Below are positions 34,354 to 45,693 of a DNA stretch of 64,000 nt, one piece after another; within the stretch, counting starts at the first letter, position 1, and the number at the start of each line of letters is the position of its first letter. Made by a program: the position numbers and the translations under genes. Below the pieces are notes generated by a model. The model saw only the letters and a program-made list of their open reading frames with translations, was not told the origin of the DNA and did no database searches. This stretch comes from Anodontia alba (lineage: Eukaryota > Mollusca > Bivalvia > Lucinida > Lucinidae). Where the stretch lies: NCBI GenBank assembly GCA_964016985.1, contig OZ024823.1, positions 63,074,514 through 63,138,513 of the forward strand. Direction: 5' to 3'.

Positions 34354-36067
34354 TATTTCTGTGGTTTCTTTGGTAAATGATTCGAGGAACATTTCTCAAG
34401 ATGTACTGAAATAATCATCCTCCTTGTGGCACCTGTCCTCCACTGCCTTTCATTTAAATTTGACCCCCACACCATCCAAAAGGTTTGTTGCTGTCTACGG
34501 TTATCTTTTAATCTTGAGTGTTAAGTGAAAAATTTATCAATCAAAACCAATTAAAGCACTTTTATGCTATCACAAATTTATACGGTTAATATACCCGCAC
34601 ATTCTGATCATGGACTTCTCTGTTGAGCTTCATGCAAAACCTCATTTCAATATTTACCTTGCACCGTGTTGCGATCAACTTATGCTATGAAAAAAAGTCT
34701 GGGTCTTGTTTACTTGTGGATATTTCAATCTTCTGCTTAAATTTGCAGGAAAAGAATTGGTGTAATTTGTTTTGTTTTGTTTTAATATTTTGCATATGCA
34801 TTTCTGACAAGAGAAGACTTTAATTTAACATGGTAAAAAGTTCATTATTCTCTCAAATTTGTTTCCCACCACGATTTTGCATGATGTCACTGTTACAAGC
34901 ACATGGTTTCTTCATGAGGGAGCAAGCAAAAACGTAACTTATACTGGAAGGTGAACATCCCTGAATTGCGTACCATTGCCTGTACATATCTAAGCAGTCC
35001 CATAAGAATCTACACAAGGTTTACTGGACAAATTCTGCGGGACTAAGAAACTGCTTTTAGCCAACAGCAGAAAATGTTTTAATGTGCAGACTGATATCTC
35101 GCATAAGTGATAAGGTATTAATTTGCTTATCACCTCTTGTCATCTTTTAAAAGAAAAGATAAACATTAAAATATAATGGTGCATTTATAATCACGATGAC
35201 AAAAATTTGGTATCCAAAGACTTTGAAATGAAACAAAACATGTTGAAATCTTTTCTATGAATGTTTTGTACAAATAAATAAATAATAAATTCTATGATTG
35301 GGAATGTTAGAATGAGGAGGTGTGGTGTGTATTGTGCACCTGACCTGTTAAAATCTAGGTCAGGTGGTCAGCTCATAAATGTGATTTGACTGGGTAGTGT
35401 CAAATAAGTAACTAGTGGATCAGTCTGCCGATAATCATAGCCTCAAGGACCTGCGTGTGTATTTTGGGTGAATTTATCTGTCAGTATAGGCTGTGCACTG
35501 TGAAAAATCAAGGCAACATTAATATCGCTTTCCTGTATGAACAAAGTGACATCTGTAGAAAAAAAGGCGAACACATCGCCTGCGAGCGTCTTCCCCGTCT
35601 ATTTTTAGCCAAACAATTCCAAGGTAATTTTCTCTTTGAATGTTTGACAGTTTCAGCAAAGTTTATGTATCAAATGAAGATTTGACAGTGAGAAGAATGT
35701 ACGTAGATCTGGATAGGCTACTTTTCATGTTCGATTAACATCCTAATATTTTAAATAAATGATTTTTTTGTACTCACAGTCTAACCTCTCTCTCTAAATG
35801 GCGGTGAATCCAACGAAAAATACTGTAATCCAGGATGCAAAGACCAATGTTCCGGCATTCCGTTGGATGGGTGAAACTACTGTACTTGTTAAAATTTAAG
35901 GACATCTATGGCAATGAGGTAAGGTATCCAAATACTCAGGTATATGGTAGTCTGTATATAAGCTTTCCATTTTTGGCATGTGGTTGTTTTGTTGTTTTTT
36001 TTTGCAAATCCACATTGTACTTTCTTTGTACACTTAATGACAATGTTGTCATTCGATAAGAAAGGAT
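34354..36067. other. Non-coding spacer
   Basis: AT-rich. No repeat copy recognised. A 33-codon frame at about 35799-35900 starting MAVNPTKNTV is noted but has no splice or family support. Confidence 0.35.
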
Positions 36068-36290
36068 TTTGTTTGATTTGGAGTTTTATGGCCCAGTCAA
36101 CACTATTAAGGTCATATTCAGCCAGTCAGTTAACATATTCATACTTTTACCTGGGCAAGTTTAGTCCTCTAAGGGTTTAACCAGTACTTTTGCCAGTACA
36201 AACAACTGCTCTTCTTAAATCACAGAAAAGGGAAGAATGACCATAGAAATGATTCCATGATCAATCTCCAAAAAAGGATTTGCAGTCTGA
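36068..36290 (-). mobile_element. SINE1, copy c, heavily degraded
   Basis: The inverse of SINE1: ATGGCCCAGTCAAC, ACCTGGGCAAGTTTAGTCCT, TTTAACCAGTACTTTTGCC and ATGATCAATCTCC follow the order of copies a and b. The tRNA-like head is not recognisable. Confidence 0.65.
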
Positions 36291-36342
36291 TGAGCTACAG
36301 GCTGCACTATGGAGCCCAGCTTATCAGAAATGATGAACTTAC

Positions 36343-36448
36343 ATTAACGTGGTTAGAAAAACGCTTGATGCTGGATACAAACTGAGCAGCCTGTAGTCTT
36401 ATATCTGTGTCTTCATCTTGAATCAATCTAAGACAGGCGTATATCACA
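36343..36448 (-). CDS. Candidate exon of a HEAT-repeat-like protein
   Basis: Minus strand: acceptor TTTTTTTTCCAG, 106 bases, then donor AAT|GTAAGTTC. Two frames are closed at once; the third is fully open and reads VIYACLRLIQDEDTDIRLQA then AQFVSSIKRFSNHVN. The amphipathic LIQDEDTDIRLQAAQFV pattern is typical of HEAT/ARM-type helical repeats (the D-V/I-R-x-x-A signature). Such proteins are scaffolds; THADA/Trm732-like proteins are one possibility, which I cannot confirm. It lies in sequence free of repeats. The first base completes a codon begun by GA of the 62.2 kb exon. Confidence 0.6.
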
Positions 36449-36489
36449 CTGGAAAAAAAAATCATGTCTTCAGATATGGGCAGTATCCA

Positions 36490-36600
36490 AATATATTTTC
36501 GAATTTCTACACAAAAGTGTACCTTTTGGGTACTCAGAACTGCCTTAGAAATTCTAATGAGTCTAAGAATCTTTTTTGTGGAGAAATGAGATAAGGAAGA
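36490..36600. mobile_element. Small hairpin MITE, copy 2
   Basis: ATTTCTACACAAAA and GGGTACTCAGA... pair, with mismatches, with TCTAATGAGTCTAAG and TTTGTGGAGAAAT. Related to 25374-25500 by the GTGGAGAAAT end and the GGGTACTCA core. Confidence 0.5.
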
Positions 36601-36754
36601 AAAATTCCTCTAACTTTTTTGTCAAAAGAAGTGTGTTATATGGAATATCATAATAATAAACTGACCAAGCATGAGGAAATGCAAGCTGGTCTACCTCTTT
36701 ACTGTTTACACATGCAGGAATAATAGTTCCAAGATAATTTTGTTACCTTTGCAT

Positions 36755-36840
36755 CTAAACATACCTTGTGGGTACTCACTGGAATTGCCTCAGCAAGGCA
36801 ATTCCAATGAATACCTGTAAAATAGGTTTAATTGCATGAA
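36755..36840. mobile_element. Small hairpin MITE, copy 3
   Basis: ACCTTGTGGGTACTCACTGG followed by AATTGCC folds on GGCAATTCCAATGAATACC. The loop is only a few bases. It belongs with the hairpins at 25374-25500 and 36490-36600. Confidence 0.5.
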
Positions 36841-36858
36841 AAAGACAAATTATCTTAA

Positions 36859-37480
36859 CCCTTATCTTGCCTTTCGCGACAATAGTCGCGCTGGGGGGGT
36901 CTGCCAGCTCAAAAGCCCGTCATACTTACAATAAACCCAATGCAACCATTCAGAGCAAGTGTTCTCATACAGGAGTGAACCTACTTTCATACAAACACGC
37001 CACTTTTCATTAGATAGTCAGGTGCTGGATTTTACCCACACTAAAAAAGACCGAGAATACCAAATTTCAAGCTGCCATTAATTTCAGCACTCACTTCAAC
37101 AGATTGATCAGGCTTTTCTGGAAAAAAAGCCCATAACACCTGAATCATTTCCAGTGAGGAATAAGTAGGAATAACAGTAGAACCTATGTATGTCACTCGT
37201 TTCATTCACAATAGTACACAGTAGGCGCTGGGCTCTTGTAATTATTTTTTTTTTTTTTTTTTTTTTAAGTGTCTTAAACGGTTCCCGGTTTACACATGAC
37301 TGTCACGTGACTTTCTAGTCACGTGACCATTCTTTCTCCGGTAAAATGGCCACCTAGGATCGGCAAATTATACGTGAAAATTTCATGAAAATCGAGGTAA
37401 AATTCAGGGGGTAATGACTTCTCAAGTAGAGGTACCCCCTCTTACAGGCCTGATTCATTTTAAATCCGGCAAGAGAAGGG
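36859..37480 (+). mobile_element. piggyBac-type MITE P1
   Basis: 622 bp. It starts CCCTTATCTTGCC and ends GGCAAGAGAAGGG, inverted with one or two mismatches, and is flanked by TTAA on both sides (36855-36858, 37481-37484). It holds the small hairpin GCGACAATAGTCGC, a T run of about 22 bases, and two GTCACGTGAC palindromes (37302-37311, 37318-37327). No ORF. It is identical to P2 as far as I can read apart from the length of the T run. Confidence 0.9.
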
Positions 37481-37484
37481 TTAA

Positions 37485-37592
37485 CAGAAAGCCGGACAAA
37501 AAATTAAAACCCAAAAAGTTAGCCCGAATTTGACGTTTTGGGGTTGTATTCGACACAAAAAATGCAAAACCACATTTTATATTTTTTTCTAG
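37485..37592. other. 108-bp spacer between P1 and P2
   Basis: Unique sequence. It is not repeated after P2, which argues that P1 and P2 are separate insertions and not one tandem duplication. Confidence 0.7.
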
Positions 37593-37596
37593 TTAA

Positions 37597-38219
37597 CCCT
37601 TATCTTGCCTTTCGCGACAATAGTCGCGCTGGGGGGGTCTGCCAGCTCAAAAGCCCGTCATACTTACAATAAACCCAATGCAACCATTCAGAGCAAGTGT
37701 TCTCATACAGGAGTGAACCTACTTTCATACAAACACGCCACTTTTCATTAGATAGTCAGGTGCTGGATTTTACCCACACTAAAAAAGACCGAGAATACCA
37801 AATTTCAAGCTGCCATTAATTTCAGCACTCACTTCAACAGATTGATCAGGCTTTTCTGGAAAAAAAGCCCATAACACCTGAATCATTTCCAGTGAGGAAT
37901 AAGTAGGAATAACAGTAGAACCTATGTATGTCACTCGTTTCATTCACAATAGTACACAGTAGGCGCTGGGCTCTTGTAATTATTTTTTTTTTTTTTTTTT
38001 TTTTTAAGTGTCTTAAACGGTTCCCGGTTTACACATGACTGTCACGTGACTTTCTAGTCACGTGACCATTCTTTCTCCGGTAAAATGGCCACCTAGGATC
38101 GGCAAATTATACGTGAAAATTTCATGAAAATCGAGGTAAAATTCAGGGGGTAATGACTTCTCAAGTAGAGGTACCCCCTCTTACAGGCCTGATTCATTTT
38201 AAATCCGGCAAGAGAAGGG
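37597..38219 (+). mobile_element. piggyBac-type MITE P2
   Basis: Near-identical twin of P1 in the same orientation, flanked by TTAA at 37593-37596 and 38220-38223. The palindromic pair GTCACGTGAC is at 38041-38050 and 38057-38066. Such identity implies recent movement and hence, at least recently, a source of piggyBac transposase in this genome. Confidence 0.9.
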
Positions 38220-38223
38220 TTAA

Positions 38224-38459
38224 ACTGTCACCTCTATTATCATGCAATCTTTGAGCTGTTATATTAGAAAAAGTATCTTCAGACAAGGAAGATTCAGATC
38301 AGCTTGCACATAGGTACAGTCTGATCAAAGTTTTCACTACCTGCATGAAATAACCTTGGGTTCTTGGTTATCCAAAGAGTGTCGACTGATGACTAATCAG
38401 ATTACATGGATGCAAGGCTGATCAGTCTTCACTGGATTCTTATTCAAAGACAAGACTTA
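38224..38459. other. Non-coding spacer
   Basis: Nothing recognised. Confidence 0.35.
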
Positions 38460-38506
38460 TTAAGTGACCCGGAAATCGCGGGTCACTTCTGGAAAATTGA
38501 CTCTTG
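38460..38506 (-). mobile_element. Minimal CAAGA...TAA palindromic unit
   Basis: On the minus strand: CAAGAGTCAATTTTCCAG, then the hairpin AAGTGACCCG-CGATTTC-CGGGTCACTT, then AA, so the unit ends TTAA. Its 5' CAAGA and 3' hairpin-TAA match the ends of the tandem-core elements, but there is no core. It may be a solo end or a chance resemblance. Confidence 0.35.
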
Positions 38507-38936
38507 GCCCAGCACATGAATAAAAAAAAAATGAGGGAAATTTGAAATTCTTGCTATATGGTTAAAATCCAATATTTGTTATAGTGTTTGTGGATCCACA
38601 GAGGTTTTTGGTTGCTTAACAGCTGTAAAAAATCAGTATCTATAGGAGCCTGATTAGAAGTGCCGAGTCTATTGGTAAAATTAACCAAGCGTCTAACTGA
38701 AACAATTGTCAATAAAATCAAGCCAGCAGACAGTAGTCTGTACGGTAACATTGCGAACGGCAGGGAAAGATTTTTGGATTGCGCCCCTTGAATTGTACTT
38801 TTTTACGAATGTAAAACGCTTTTTGTATTAGAACCAAAATAATCAGTATACTGATATTTTCTTCAAGTTTTAAAATATTTAAAACGCTGGATTTAGATTT
38901 AAGACTGCTACTGACAAATCTGCAAACAAGAGGCCC
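38507..38936. other. Non-coding spacer
   Basis: A minus-strand frame at 38554-38751 is open but shows no domain and no splice sites that fit the candidate gene. Confidence 0.3.
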
Positions 38937-40181
38937 ACGGGCCACGGGTCGCTCACCTGAGTGACATAGCCACTGCAGATATGCAGATGTTATGCAACAT
39001 TTTTCCAATCCTGTCATCGCAACTAATGAAAAGATCATCATTTAAGCAGTTCTTTATTTTGAAAAAGAAGATATATGGTATGCCAGTCAATTGAGCGTGA
39101 TCATTTGAACAAACTCTAAATGGCAGCCATCTTGGATATCCGATTGGCACAATTTTAGCTATTTTTGATCTACAAGTCACCCCAATGTCGCCTACCAAGT
39201 TTGGAGTCAATTGGCCTTTCGGTGCAGGAGAAGAAGCTAAATATAGTTTTTCAAGATGGCGGCCATGGTGGCCATCTGGGATTTCTGATCAGAACGATTT
39301 TAGCTACATTTGTGCTTCCTACTAAGTTTCGAGTCAAGTGACTTTTGGGTTTAGGAGAAGAACCGAAAAATAGATTTACAAGTTGGCTGCCATGGCGCCC
39401 ATCCTGGTTTTACGATCGGCACGATTCTAGCTATTTTTTATCTACAAGTCACCCCGATGCTTCCTACCAAGTTTGGAGTCAAATGGCCTTTCGGTTCAGG
39501 AGAAGAAGCGAAAGATAGGTTTTCAAGATGGCTGCCATGGTGGCCATCTTGGATTTCCGATAGGCATGATTTTAGCTATTTTTGATCTATAAGTCACCCC
39601 AATGCCTCCTACCAAGTTTGGAGTCAATTGGCTTTTGAATTTAGGAATAGAAGCGAAAAATAGATTTTCAAGATGGCGGCCATGGCGGCCATCTTGGATT
39701 TCCGATCGGCACGATTTTAGCTATTTTTGATCTACAAGTCATCCTAATGCTTCCTAGCAAGTTTGGAGTCAATTGGCCTTTCGGTTCAGGAGAAGAAGCA
39801 AAAAATAGAATTTCAAGATGGCCGCCATGGTGGCCATCTTGGATTTGCGATCGGCACGATTTTAGCTACTTTTGATCTACAAGTCACCCCGGTGCTTCCT
39901 AGCAAGTTTGGAGTCAATTGGCCTTTCGGTTCAGGAGAAGAAGCGAAAAATAGATTTTCAAGATGGCGGCCATGGCGGCCATCTTTGATTTCCGATCGGC
40001 ACGATTTTAGCTATTTTTGATCTACAAGTCACCCTATGCTTCCTACCAAGTATCAAGTCAATTGGCCCAGGGGTGTAGGAAGAGTAGGCTTTTAAAGCAA
40101 TTGTTGACGCCGCACAACGCACGACGGACATTGACTGACCACAATAGCTCACCATGAGCACTTCGTGCTCAGGTGAGCTAA
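38937..40181 (+). mobile_element. Tandem-core element D (type I ends, 145-bp core)
   Basis: The 5' end CAAGAGGCCCACGGGCCACG is palindromic, then CGCTCACCTGA. About eight 143-145 bp units of the same core as element C lie at 39110-40070. The end is GAGCACTTCGTGCTCAGGTG + AGCTAA. Each core unit has the inverted pair CAAGATGGC ... GCCATCTTG around GGCCATGG. Flanks are A on the left and T on the right. The units are more alike than those of C, which suggests a younger or more homogenised copy. Confidence 0.85.
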
Positions 40182-40329
40182 TAATGGAAGTCCTGTATAT
40201 TTTAGTAAGTATTAGCTTTCACAAAAGTCATTTAAATTGTACTTAAGCGAACATTTAGTTATTTTTAAATGACACAAACTTATAAATAACATTCAACACA
40301 CCATTTCACTTAACAACATCAAAATCCCC

Positions 40330-43300
40330 GCACACACACACACAGAATGTATCCAGGGTGCCTAGCTACCAAATGCACATAGTAATTTAAAAAAAAATAA
40401 GAGGCTGGAACAGCGAAAAAAATATTGAAATTAGATAAACCTTGATTTTCCTATATTTTTTAACTTTTTTCAAAATATTGGTATCCTGTAGCCCTCATAC
40501 TAGGGAATGTGACAGGATCTACCCTCACCCAGGATGTACCCAGGGTACCTAGCTACTAAATGCACATAATCACTTCAGGTTGGAACACCAATAAAAAAAT
40601 ATTGAAATTAGCAAACCCTTGATTTTTCGACATTTCTGGCGTATTTTCAACATATTAGCCCCTCATGTAGCCCCCATACCAGGGAATGTGACGGAAGCTA
40701 CCCCTGCCCATGATGTATCCAGGGTACCTAGCTACCAAATGCACATAATCATTTTAAGAAGATAAGAGGTTGGAACACCGGAAAAAAAACCCTGAAATTA
40801 GACAAACCTTGATATTCCTATATTTTTGTCGTATTTTCAACATATTGGCCCCTGTAGCCCCATACCAGGGAATGTGACGGAATCTGCCCCCTTCCAGGAT
40901 GTACCCAGGGTACCTAACTACTGCACATAACCATTTTAAGAAAATCAGAGGTTTGAACACCAAAAAGAAAAATACTGAAATTAGCAAACCTTTGATTTTT
41001 CGATATTTCTGGTGTATTTTCAACATATTGGCCACCTGTACCCCCCATACCAGGGAATGTGATGGAATCTACCCCTACCCAGGATGTACCCAGGGTACCT
41101 AGCACATAATCAATTTAAGAAAATAAGAGGTTGGAACATGGAAAAAAATATTGAAATTAGACAAACCTTGATTTTCCTATATTTTGGCCTATTTTCAACA
41201 TATTTGCCCCCTGTAGCCCCCATACCAAGGAATGTGACGGGATCTATTACCACTCAGGCTGTACCAAGGTACCTAGCTACCAAATGCACAAAATATTTTT
41301 AAGAAAATAAGAGGCTGGAAGACCGAAAATAAAAATATTGAAATTAACCAACCCTTGATTTTTTCGATATTTCTGGTGTATTTTGAACTTATTGGCCCCC
41401 TGTAGCCCCCAACTAGGGAAAATGACGGGATCTACCCCATCCAGGATGTATCCAGGGTACCTAGCTACCAAATGCACATAATAATGTTAAGAAAATGAGA
41501 GGCTGGAACACCGAAAAATATACTGATATTGGCCAAACCCAGATTTTCCTATATTGTTTACCTATTTTCAACATATTGCCACCCCCCACAACCCCCCCCC
41601 CCCCCCCTTGTAGCCCCCATACTAGGGAATGTGATGGGATCTACATCCACCTAGGATGTACCCAGGGTACCTAACTACTAAATGCACATAACTATTCTAA
41701 GACAGTAAGAGGCTGGAACACCCAAAAAAAATATTGAAAGCAAACGCTTGATTTTTCAATATTTTTGGCGTATTTTCAACATATTGGCACCCCAACCCCC
41801 TGTAGCCCTCATACCAGGGAATGTGTTGGAATCTACCCCTACCCAGGATGTACACAGGGTACCTAGCCACTAAATGCACATAAATCAATTTAAGATTATA
41901 AGAGGTTGGAACATCGAAAATTGAAATTAGCCAACCCTTGATTTTCCTATACTTTTGACGTATTTTTAACATATTGGCCCGAGAACCCTCCCCCCCCCCT
42001 CCCCCCCCCCCCCGCAAACACAGGGAATGTGATGGAAACTACCCCCACCCATGATGTATCCAGGGTACCTAGCTACAAAATGCATATTGGCCCCTTGTAG
42101 TCCCTATACAAGGGAATGTGACGGAAGCTATCTCCACCCAGGATGTACCCATGGTACCTAACTACCAAATGCACATAATCATTGTAAGAAAATAAGAGGT
42201 TGATTCACCAAAAAAAAAAAAAAAATTGAAATTAGATAAACCTTGATAATCCTATATTTTTTACCTATTTTCAACATAATGGCCCCCCTGTAGCCCCATA
42301 CCAGGGAATATGACGGAATCTACCCCAACCCATGATGTATCCAGGGTACCTAGCAACCAAATGCATATAATCATTTTAAGAATATAAGCGGTTGGAACAC
42401 TGGAAAAAAAATATTGAAATTAGACAAACCTTGATTTTACTATATTTTTGATGTATTTTCAACATACTGCCCTGCACCCCCCCCCCCCCCCCCTCACCCC
42501 ACACACACCTTGAATGTGACGAAAACTACCCCTGTCCATGATGTACCCAGGGTACTTAGCAACCAAATGCACATAATCATTTTAAGAAAATGAGAGGTTG
42601 GAACATCAAAAAAAAAAAAAATATTGGAATTAAACAAACCTTGATTTTTTCTATATTTTTGACGTATTTTCAACATATTGGACGCTTGTTTACCCCATAC
42701 CAGGGAATGTGATGGGATCTATTACCACTCAGGATGTACCCAGGGTACCTTGCTACCAAATGCATATAATGATTTTAAGAAAATAAGAGCCTGGAGGACC
42801 GAAAAAAAAAATTGAAATTACCTAGCCCTTGATTTTTTTTATATTTCTGGTGTATTTTCAACATATGCCCCCCACCCTCCCTCCCTCCTGTAGCTCCCAT
42901 ACTAGGGAATGTGACGGGATCTAACCCCACTCACGATGTATCCAGGGTACCTAGCTACCAAATACACATAATTATTTTAAGAAAATGAGAGGTTGGATTA
43001 CAGAAAAAATATTGAAATCAGCCAAACCCTGATTTTCCTATATTTTTTTACCTATTTTCAACATATTGCCCCCCCCCTCCCCCCTCCACATACACACACA
43101 CCTCGTAGCCCCCATACCAGGGAATGTGATGATATCTACTCCGACCCAGGATGTACCCAGGGTTCCTAGCTACTAAATGCACATAATCATTTTAAGAAAA
43201 TAAGAGGTTGGAACACTAAAAAAAATATTGGAATTAGCCAACCCTTGATTTTTTGATATTTTGACGTATTTTCACCGTATTGGCCCCTTGTAGCCCCCAT

Positions 43301-43520
43301 ACCAGGGAATGTGACGGAATCTACCCCCACCCAGGATGTACCCAGGGTACCTGGCTACTTAATGCACATAATTATTTTAAGCAAATAAGAGGCTGGAACA
43401 CCGAAAAAAAATATTGAAATTAGTCAACCCTTGATTTTCCTATATTTTTGACATATTTTCAACATATTGGCGCTCTGTAGCCCCCATACCAGGGAATGTG
43501 ATGGAATCTACCCCCATCAA
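40330..43520. repeat. Satellite block F (~185 bp units)
   Basis: About 17 tandem units of about 180-190 bp. Landmarks in order: CCATACCAGGGAATGTGACG, ATCTACCCCCACCCAGGATG, TACCCAGGGTACCTAGCTAC, CAAATGCACATAATCATTTT, AAGAAAATAAGAGGTTGGAA, ATATTGAAATTAGCCAACCC, TTGATTTTCCTATATTTTTG and CGTATTTTCAACATATTGGC. Several units have expanded C runs (for example at 41587-41608 and 42475-42492). The dinucleotide CA/CC tracts may be assembly-sensitive. Confidence 0.9.
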
Positions 43521-43529
43521 GGAAGATAT

Positions 43530-43835
43530 TTTTAAAGAGTTTTACCATATATGGGTATGGCGGCCAACTTGGTCAATGGACGGCAACCATTTGAGCAATC
43601 TTTCATTTCCCTGCCCCAGGGAGGCTCCAAATGAAATTTGAGCAACATTGGCCCAGAGGCTCCAGAGGAGAAGTCATTTGAAAGTCTCAACATTTTTCCC
43701 ATACAAATGCATAGGGAAGCAAACTTGACCTTGCCGTAAAAAGGTCAAATGTCATGTCAATGTACGACCATTATTTTTCACAATTTTGGTAGACCTCTCG
43801 TCCCAGATGATTTATGCAAAGATTCAGCCACAAGG
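43530..43835 (+). other. Degenerate fragment resembling the 3' flank of element E
   Basis: ATATATGGGTATGGCGGCCA, GGACGGCAACCATTTGAGCA and GAGGCTCCAGAGGAGAAGTC parallel element E's 3' flank (50946-51090). It separates block F from block J and may be the relic of an older insertion. Confidence 0.5.
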
Positions 43836-43839
43836 CATC

Positions 43840-45693
43840 CTCGGTTCGGGAATATCTTAAATAGTCTGTATTTTTGGCTTATTTAAGACATACTGACCCT
43901 GTATGGAGCCCCTACTAGGGAATGTGACACGGTCGCACTCCTATTTCTTTGCAGCTCGTGTATTTTCTTATTTGATTCTCATAATGGTTTCCAGAAAATA
44001 GGGGGCTGTATATTAGGAAAATATATTGCAAATTCAACATGTAAGAAAATTTCGATGTTCAGCTCACTTCATACATATTTTCTCCCAATAAGCCCCTAAC
44101 AAGGGAATGTGGCACAATCATCCCTATTTCAGTGCAGCTAGGGTATCTATCTTCTTGATAAATATAAAGGTTTTCAGAAAATAAGGGGCTGGTTATCCGA
44201 GAAAAAATTTTGAAAAAAAATCAATATATCTAATATAGTCTTGGTTTTCGGCTTACTTTAGACATATTGATCCCCTATGGGGCCCCTACCAGGGGATGTG
44301 ACACGACTGCACCCCTATTTCTTTGCAGCTAATCTACTTACTCGATGCTTATAATGGTTTCCAGAAAATAAGGGGCTGTATATCGGGAAAAAATATTGAA
44401 AAGTCAACATGTGGGAAAATCTCGATGTGCAGCTCACTTCAGACAATGGGCCCCTAACGAGGGAATGTGACATGATCATATCCTTATTTCAATAGAGCCA
44501 GGATATCTACCTACTCGAGAGACATAAAGGTTTCCAGAAAGTAAGGGCTAGGTATCTGAGAAAAAATATTGAAAAATGTGGTATATCTTATATAGCCTGA
44601 ATTTTCGGCTTACTTAAGACATATGGACCCCTATGGAGCCCCTACCAGGGAATGTGACAAGATCGCATCCCTATCTTTTTGCAGCTCGGGTGTCTCCGTA
44701 CTCGACAGTCATAATTAGTTTCAGAAAATAAGAGGCCTGATATCTGAGAAAAGTATTGAAAATTGAACGTGTTAAAAAATCTCGAATATTCAATTGCCTT
44801 AAGACATATTTACCCCAATGGGCACTTAATCAGGGAATGTGACACAATTACACTCCTATTAAAATGGGGCCAGGGTATCTGCCTACTCAAAAACATGAAT
44901 ATTTCCAGAAAATAAGGGGCTGAGTATCAGGCAAAGTATATTTTGAAATTCAGAATATCTATAATTATCTGTATTTTCGGCTTACTTAAGACATACTGAC
45001 CCCGTATGGAGCCCCTACCAGGGAATATGACACGATCGCACCCCTATTTCTTTGTAGCTAGTATATCTTCTTAATCAATGCTCATAATGGTTTCCAGAAA
45101 ATAAGTGGCTGTATATCGGGAAAAAATACTGAAAATTCAACCTGTTAGAAAATCTCGATGCGCAGCTCACTTCAGACATATTTACCCTCAATGGACTCTA
45201 ACGAGAGAATTTGACACAATCACACCCCTTTTTCAGCAGAGCCAGGGTATCTACCTACTCATAAAACATAAAGATTTCCAGAAAACAAGAGGCTAGGTAT
45301 CTGGGGAAAAATATTGAAAAATTTGCTATATCTGATATAGCCTGGATTTTCGGCTTACTTAAGACATATGGACCCCCTATGGAGCCCCTGCCAGGGAATG
45401 TGACAAGATCACACCCCTATTTGTTTGCAGCTAGTTTATCTACTCACTCGATAGTCATAATCGTTTCCAGAAAATAAGAGGCTGGATATCTGAGAAAAAT
45501 ATTGAAAATTGAATATGTGAAAAATCTCGAATATTCAGTTCCCTTAAGACATATTTACCCCGAATCGGCTAATAATGAGGGAATGTGACAAGATAACACC
45601 CCTATTTCAAGGGAGCCAGGGTATCAACCTATTCGAAAAACAAAAACATTTCCAGAAAATAAGGAGCTGGGTACCTGAGAAAAAAATATTGAA
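43840..45693. repeat. Satellite block J, left part (~185 bp units in dimers)
   Basis: Ten or so units. Two kinds alternate: one with CTATTTCTTTGCAGCT and one with TATTTCAATGGAGCCAGGGT-like sequence, each closed by TATGGAGCCCCTACC or AATGGGCCCCTAAC before the shared AGGGAATGTGACA. The alternation gives a ~370-bp higher-order period. It continues after element E at 51170. Confidence 0.85.

Noticed and set aside
35799..35900. Short + strand frame starting MAVNPTKNTVIQDAKTNVPA
   Set aside because: 33 codons, no splice sites in phase and no neighbours; too little to support.
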